Shown here piece by piece: positions 14,567-16,682 of a DNA stretch of 16,682 nt (the first letter of the stretch is position 1; each line of letters opens with the position of its first letter). A program made the position numbers and the translations under genes. The notes under the pieces were generated by a model. That model saw nothing but the letters and a program-made list of their open reading frames with translations. It ran no database searches and was not told where the DNA came from. This DNA is from an uncultured Eubacteriales bacterium (GTDB lineage Bacteria > Bacillota > Clostridia > Oscillospirales > Oscillospiraceae): positions 1-16,682 of the forward strand of contig URST01000050.1 of the NCBI GenBank assembly GCA_900550585.1, written 5' to 3'.

Positions 14567-15124
14567 TCACTTGACGATCTGGTTCTCCGCCGCGCCGAAG
14601 ATGTCGGCCCAGGCGGCGTCCACCTTTTTGCCCTCGCCGAGGAACCAGTCGGATTCACCGGCGGCATCCAGTTCCGTGTCGGGCGTCTGACCCAGGATCA
14701 GCAGCGCCACATAGTTCCCGTTGACGAAAAGACGGGCCTGGCCCACCTGGGCCTGGTTCATGCTGTACAGGTCGCTGTAATCCCGCACCTGCTCGTACCG
14801 CTCCTGCAGCAGGGCGGCGGCGTCCTGCGCGTAGCCGTCCTGAACACGCAGCACCACGGCGGTGCTGGGGTCAATGCTGCTGCTGGAGTAGCTCTCCGAG
14901 GCCCAGCTGTCGATGCGGGACATGTCCAGACCGTAATAGTTGGTCATCCAGTCCTCATCGTCGGCGGTGTCGCAGCCGTAGGTGTCGCCCAGGGCGGCCT
15001 TCAGCCGGTCCAGCACCTCCGGAGCCGTCAGGTCCACGTCCCCGGTATCGGGCTTCTGCTGGCCGCAGGCGGCCAGAGACAGCACCATCACAAAAGCAAG
15101 AAAGCTGACAAATAAGCGTTTCAT
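14567..15124 (-). CDS. lipoprotein, DUF4358-like
   Basis: A 185-residue lipoprotein of unknown role, exported and lipid-anchored on the outer face of the membrane. The signal peptide MKRLFVSFLAFVMVLSLAAC ends in a lipobox, LAAC, with Cys20. The mature part has the layout I associate with DUF4358 proteins of Firmicutes: a LKAAL helix, YYGLDMSRIDSWASES, a STAVVLRVQDGYAQDAAALL segment, and a C-terminal GNYVALLILGQTPD. Assignment is from pattern memory, not a search. The start at 15124 is fixed by GGAGG (15133-15137 complement, 8-base gap) and by the signal peptide; an in-frame extension to 15181 is rejected. It is single-gene, with its own terminator, and divergent from a tiny ORF at 15308. Confidence 0.88.
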   Translation of the reverse strand: MKRLFVSFLAFVMVLSLAACGQQKPDTGDVDLTAPEVLDRLKAALGDTYGCDTADDEDWMTNYYGLDMSRIDSWASESYSSSSIDPSTAVVLRVQDGYAQDAAALLQERYEQVRDYSDLYSMNQAQVGQARLFVNGNYVALLILGQTPDTELDAAGESDWFLGEGKKVDAAWADIFGAAENQIVK

Positions 15125-15153
15125 GGTAAAAACCTCCGTTGTATAGTACATGG

Positions 15154-15181
15154 GTGTTCCGCCGCGCGCTTGACGGAACAC
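15154..15181. promoter_or_regulatory. inverted repeat GTGTTCCG-N12-CGGAACAC upstream of the lipoprotein gene
   Basis: Perfect 8-bp arms 30-57 bases before the lipoprotein start. A TACTAT element (15143-15148 complement) lies close by as a possible -10, but no good -35 is seen. Half-sites resemble those of the palindrome at 15245-15262. Confidence 0.4.
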
Positions 15182-15244
15182 TCTTTAGAGGAGCGCCGGG
15201 CGGAAAAGGTTCCATAGGGCGAAAAATTTTTTGTGGGGAGGAAG

Positions 15245-15262
15245 TGTCCCGATTTCGGGACA
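15245..15262. promoter_or_regulatory. 18-bp perfect palindrome TGTCCCGA-TT-TCGGGACA
   Basis: Strict 8-bp inverted repeat with a 2-base centre, about 31 bases upstream of the start predicted for the small ORF, where the -35 would lie. Most likely a dimeric regulator operator; the cognate protein is unknown. Confidence 0.55.
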
Positions 15263-15269
15263 GCGGCTC

Positions 15270-15278
15270 TGGTAAAGT
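15270..15278 (+). promoter_or_regulatory. possible extended -10 for the small ORF
   Basis: TGG followed by TAAAGT forms a TGn-type extended -10, start expected near 15285. No -35 match is visible because that position is taken by the palindrome. Weak on its own. Confidence 0.3.
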
Positions 15279-15307
15279 GGGGGCATCAAGGCAAAGGAGG
15301 AACATGT

Positions 15308-15397
15308 ATGACCGCTATTTCCGTGATCTGCACCATGTGCGGCGCCGCCGCACTGTCCAAGGGCATCCTGAAGGCCATCGAGTATATCGGACGGTGA
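15308..15397 (+). CDS. 29-residue small protein with CxxC motif, unknown function
   Basis: A short ORF beginning MTAISVICTMCGAAALSK and ending in LKAIEYIGR. It is preceded by AAAGGAGG (15293-15300), a near-perfect anti-16S match, 7 bases before the ATG. The peptide has a hydrophobic N-terminal half with CTMC and an amphipathic, mildly basic second half, unlike the Arg/His-rich products that out-of-frame GC-rich DNA gives here. A competing ATG at 15304 in another frame has only 3 bases to the Shine-Dalgarno and yields a 34-residue Arg/His-rich peptide, so I prefer 15308. A palindromic operator and an extended -10 lie upstream, and a consensus promoter for the next gene begins 7 bases after its stop. 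Possibly a metal- or thiol-linked or membrane-associated small protein; function not recognised. Confidence 0.6.
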   Translation: MTAISVICTMCGAAALSKGILKAIEYIGR

Positions 15398-15404
15398 ATG
15401 CCCG

Positions 15405-15433
15405 TTGACAAGTGCTTTCCCATTCTATATAAT
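15405..15433 (+). promoter_or_regulatory. perfect-consensus sigma-A promoter of the oxoamine synthase gene
   Basis: TTGACA (15405-15410), 17 bases, TATAAT (15428-15433). The surrounding sequence is strikingly AT-rich for this genome. The start is expected near 15440, giving a leader of about 80 bases. Confidence 0.85.
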
Positions 15434-15437
15434 ATTT

Positions 15438-15487
15438 TTCACAGAAAATTACAATATATCCCTGTGAATAGAAACGCCGTATATAAT
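15438..15487 (+). promoter_or_regulatory. AT-rich leader with TTCACAG/CTGTGAA repeat and second TATAAT
   Basis: An inverted repeat TTCACAG (15438-15444) and CTGTGAA (15462-15468), 17 bases apart, begins at the predicted start of the promoter before it. A second TATAAT lies at 15482-15487 but no -35 match is seen at a proper distance. Could be an operator or a leader stem; it does not resemble a known riboswitch to me. Confidence 0.3.
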
Positions 15488-15519
15488 ATGCGTTATCAGA
15501 ACGGGAAAGGGGAGTGCCT

Positions 15520-16682
15520 ATGGATATTTTTGCGAAATGCTATGAGCCGTCGCTGGCGGGAGAGCTGAAGGAGAAGGGGGTATACCCCTATTTCCACGCC
15601 CTCCAGTCCCGGCAGGACGTGGAGGTCATGATGGAGGGTAAGCGCCGCATCATGCTGGGCTCCAACAACTATCTGGGTCTGACCACCGATCCGGCGGTGG
15701 TAGAGGCCGGCATCAAGGCGCTGGAAAAATACGGAACCGGCTGCTCCGGCTCCCGGTTCCTCAACGGCACGCTGGAGATGCATCTGGAGCTGGAGGACGC
15801 GCTGGCGAAATTCCTGCGCAAGCCCGGCGTGGTCACCTTCGGCACCGGGTTCCAGTCCAACGTGGGCATCATCTCCGCGCTGGTGGGACGGCATGACTAT
15901 GTGATCTGCGACCGGGAGAACCACGCCAGCATCTACGCCGGGTGCCAGATGTCCTACGGCAAGATGCTGCGCTACCGCCACAGCGACATGGCGGAGCTGG
16001 AGAAGTGTTTGCAGCGGGTGCCGGAGTCGGCGGGGGCGCTGGTCGTCACCGACGGCGTGTTCTCCATGGGCGGCGACATCGCCAAGCTGCCGGAGATCTG
16101 CGCGCTGGCGGAAAAGTACGGCGCCCGGGTGATGGTGGACGATGCCCACGGTCTGGGCGTGCTGGGCGAGGGCGGCCGCGGTACCGCCAGCTATTTCGGG
16201 CTGGAGGACAAGGTGGACGTGTACATGGGCACATTCTCCAAGTCGCTGGCGTCGCTGGGCGGCTACATGGCCGCATCGGCGGAGGTGGCGGAGTATGTGC
16301 GCCACGCCTCCCGGCCCTTTATCTTCTCGGCGTCCATCCCGCCGGCCAACTGCGCCACGGCGCTGGCGGCACTGCACATACTGGAGCAGCATCCGGAGCT
16401 GCCGGAGCGGCTGCGCAGTCTGAGCATGTACGCGCGGAAGGGCATGACGGAGCGGGGACTGACCATCCGCCCCTCGGCGCTGGAGGCGCCCACGCCCATC
16501 ATCCCCATCTACACCTACGAGACGTACCGCACCCTGCGTGTGGCGGCGGATATCTATGACCGGGGCGTGTATGTGAACCCCACGCTGCCGCCGGCCACGC
16601 CGGAGGGCGAGGCGCTGCTGCGCACCAGCTATATGGCCACCCACACGGAGGCCCTGCTGGACGAGGCCATGGACATCATCGG
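15520..16682 (+). CDS. alpha-oxoamine synthase, serine palmitoyltransferase-like (3' end cut off)
   Basis: A PLP enzyme that joins an amino acid to an acyl-CoA with loss of CO2. The first 387 residues are visible out of roughly 395-400 expected; the frame is open at the window edge. Family residues: LGSNNYLGL (47-55), GTGCSGSRFLNGTLEMHLELE, DRENHASI with His135 (PLP ring stacking), VDDAHGLGVLG with Asp207 and His210, and GTFSKSLASLGGY with Schiff-base Lys241. GVYPYF near the N-terminus and SGSRFLNGTL are closest to bacterial serine palmitoyltransferases such as those of Bacteroides, rather than to KBL (RFICGTQDSH) or BioF (GSGGSR). The substrate is therefore uncertain. The start has AGGGGAG 5 bases upstream. 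A perfect promoter lies about 87 bases upstream of the ATG. Confidence 0.9.
   Translation, partial: MDIFAKCYEPSLAGELKEKGVYPYFHALQSRQDVEVMMEGKRRIMLGSNNYLGLTTDPAVVEAGIKALEKYGTGCSGSRFLNGTLEMHLELEDALAKFLRKPGVVTFGTGFQSNVGIISALVGRHDYVICDRENHASIYAGCQMSYGKMLRYRHSDMAELEKCLQRVPESAGALVVTDGVFSMGGDIAKLPEICALAEKYGARVMVDDAHGLGVLGEGGRGTASYFGLEDKVDVYMGTFSKSLASLGGYMAASAEVAEYVRHASRPFIFSASIPPANCATALAALHILEQHPELPERLRSLSMYARKGMTERGLTIRPSALEAPTPIIPIYTYETYRTLRVAADIYDRGVYVNPTLPPATPEGEALLRTSYMATHTEALLDEAMDII

Noticed and set aside
15304..15408. 34-codon frame starting at the ATG at 15304
   Set aside because: Only 3 bases separate it from the Shine-Dalgarno and the product is Arg/His-rich. The ATG at 15308 in another frame has ideal spacing and better composition.

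Overview
The window is GC-rich and reads like a chromosomal segment of a gut-type Clostridia member, most probably an Oscillospirales/Oscillospiraceae relative. This is inferred from the split two-subunit glycine decarboxylase, strong GGAGG ribosome binding sites, a DUF4358-type lipoprotein, the MATE and MalT/LuxR-like families, and strongly GC-biased third codon positions. I see no rRNA, tRNA, CRISPR array, insertion sequence or phage gene.

Region 1 (1-3985, + strand) is a glycine metabolism operon: the 3' part of a serine hydroxymethyltransferase, then gcvH, gcvPA and gcvPB, tightly packed and closed by a 21-bp-stem bidirectional terminator. The T-protein (gcvT) and dihydrolipoamide dehydrogenase are not in view. 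Region 2 (3991-5358, - strand) is a convergent MATE-family exporter with its own promoter.

Region 3 (about 5448-13828, + strand) is the accessory-looking part. A near-consensus promoter precedes a three-helix membrane protein fused to a degenerate flavodoxin-like domain, followed by a MalT-like ATPase/LuxR regulator of about 811 residues. Next comes a 1617-residue secreted surface protein with a signal peptide, a long unrecognised beta-rich body, Fn3- and Ig-like modules, a Gly/Ser spacer and a C-terminal membrane anchor without LPXTG. The short gap between regulator and surface gene holds an ACCC-GAAA-GGGT dyad centred at about -42.5 from a predicted start. This suggests the regulator directly activates the surface protein. 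Two tandem hairpins end the unit.

Region 4 (13866-15124, - strand) has a short-chain flavodoxin and a DUF4358-like lipoprotein. The flavodoxin has an elaborate leader: a TTGACA/TAGTAT promoter, two related 18-bp TTAG...CTAA-type operators, and between them a hairpin followed by six T. The operators resemble DtxR/IdeR iron boxes, which fits flavodoxin replacing ferredoxin when iron is scarce.

Region 5 (15125-16682, + strand) has two inverted repeats with TGTYCCG half-sites and an unannotated 29-residue ORF with an ideal Shine-Dalgarno and a CTMC motif. A perfect-consensus promoter follows. The last gene is an almost complete alpha-oxoamine synthase most like bacterial serine palmitoyltransferases; it runs off the window end.
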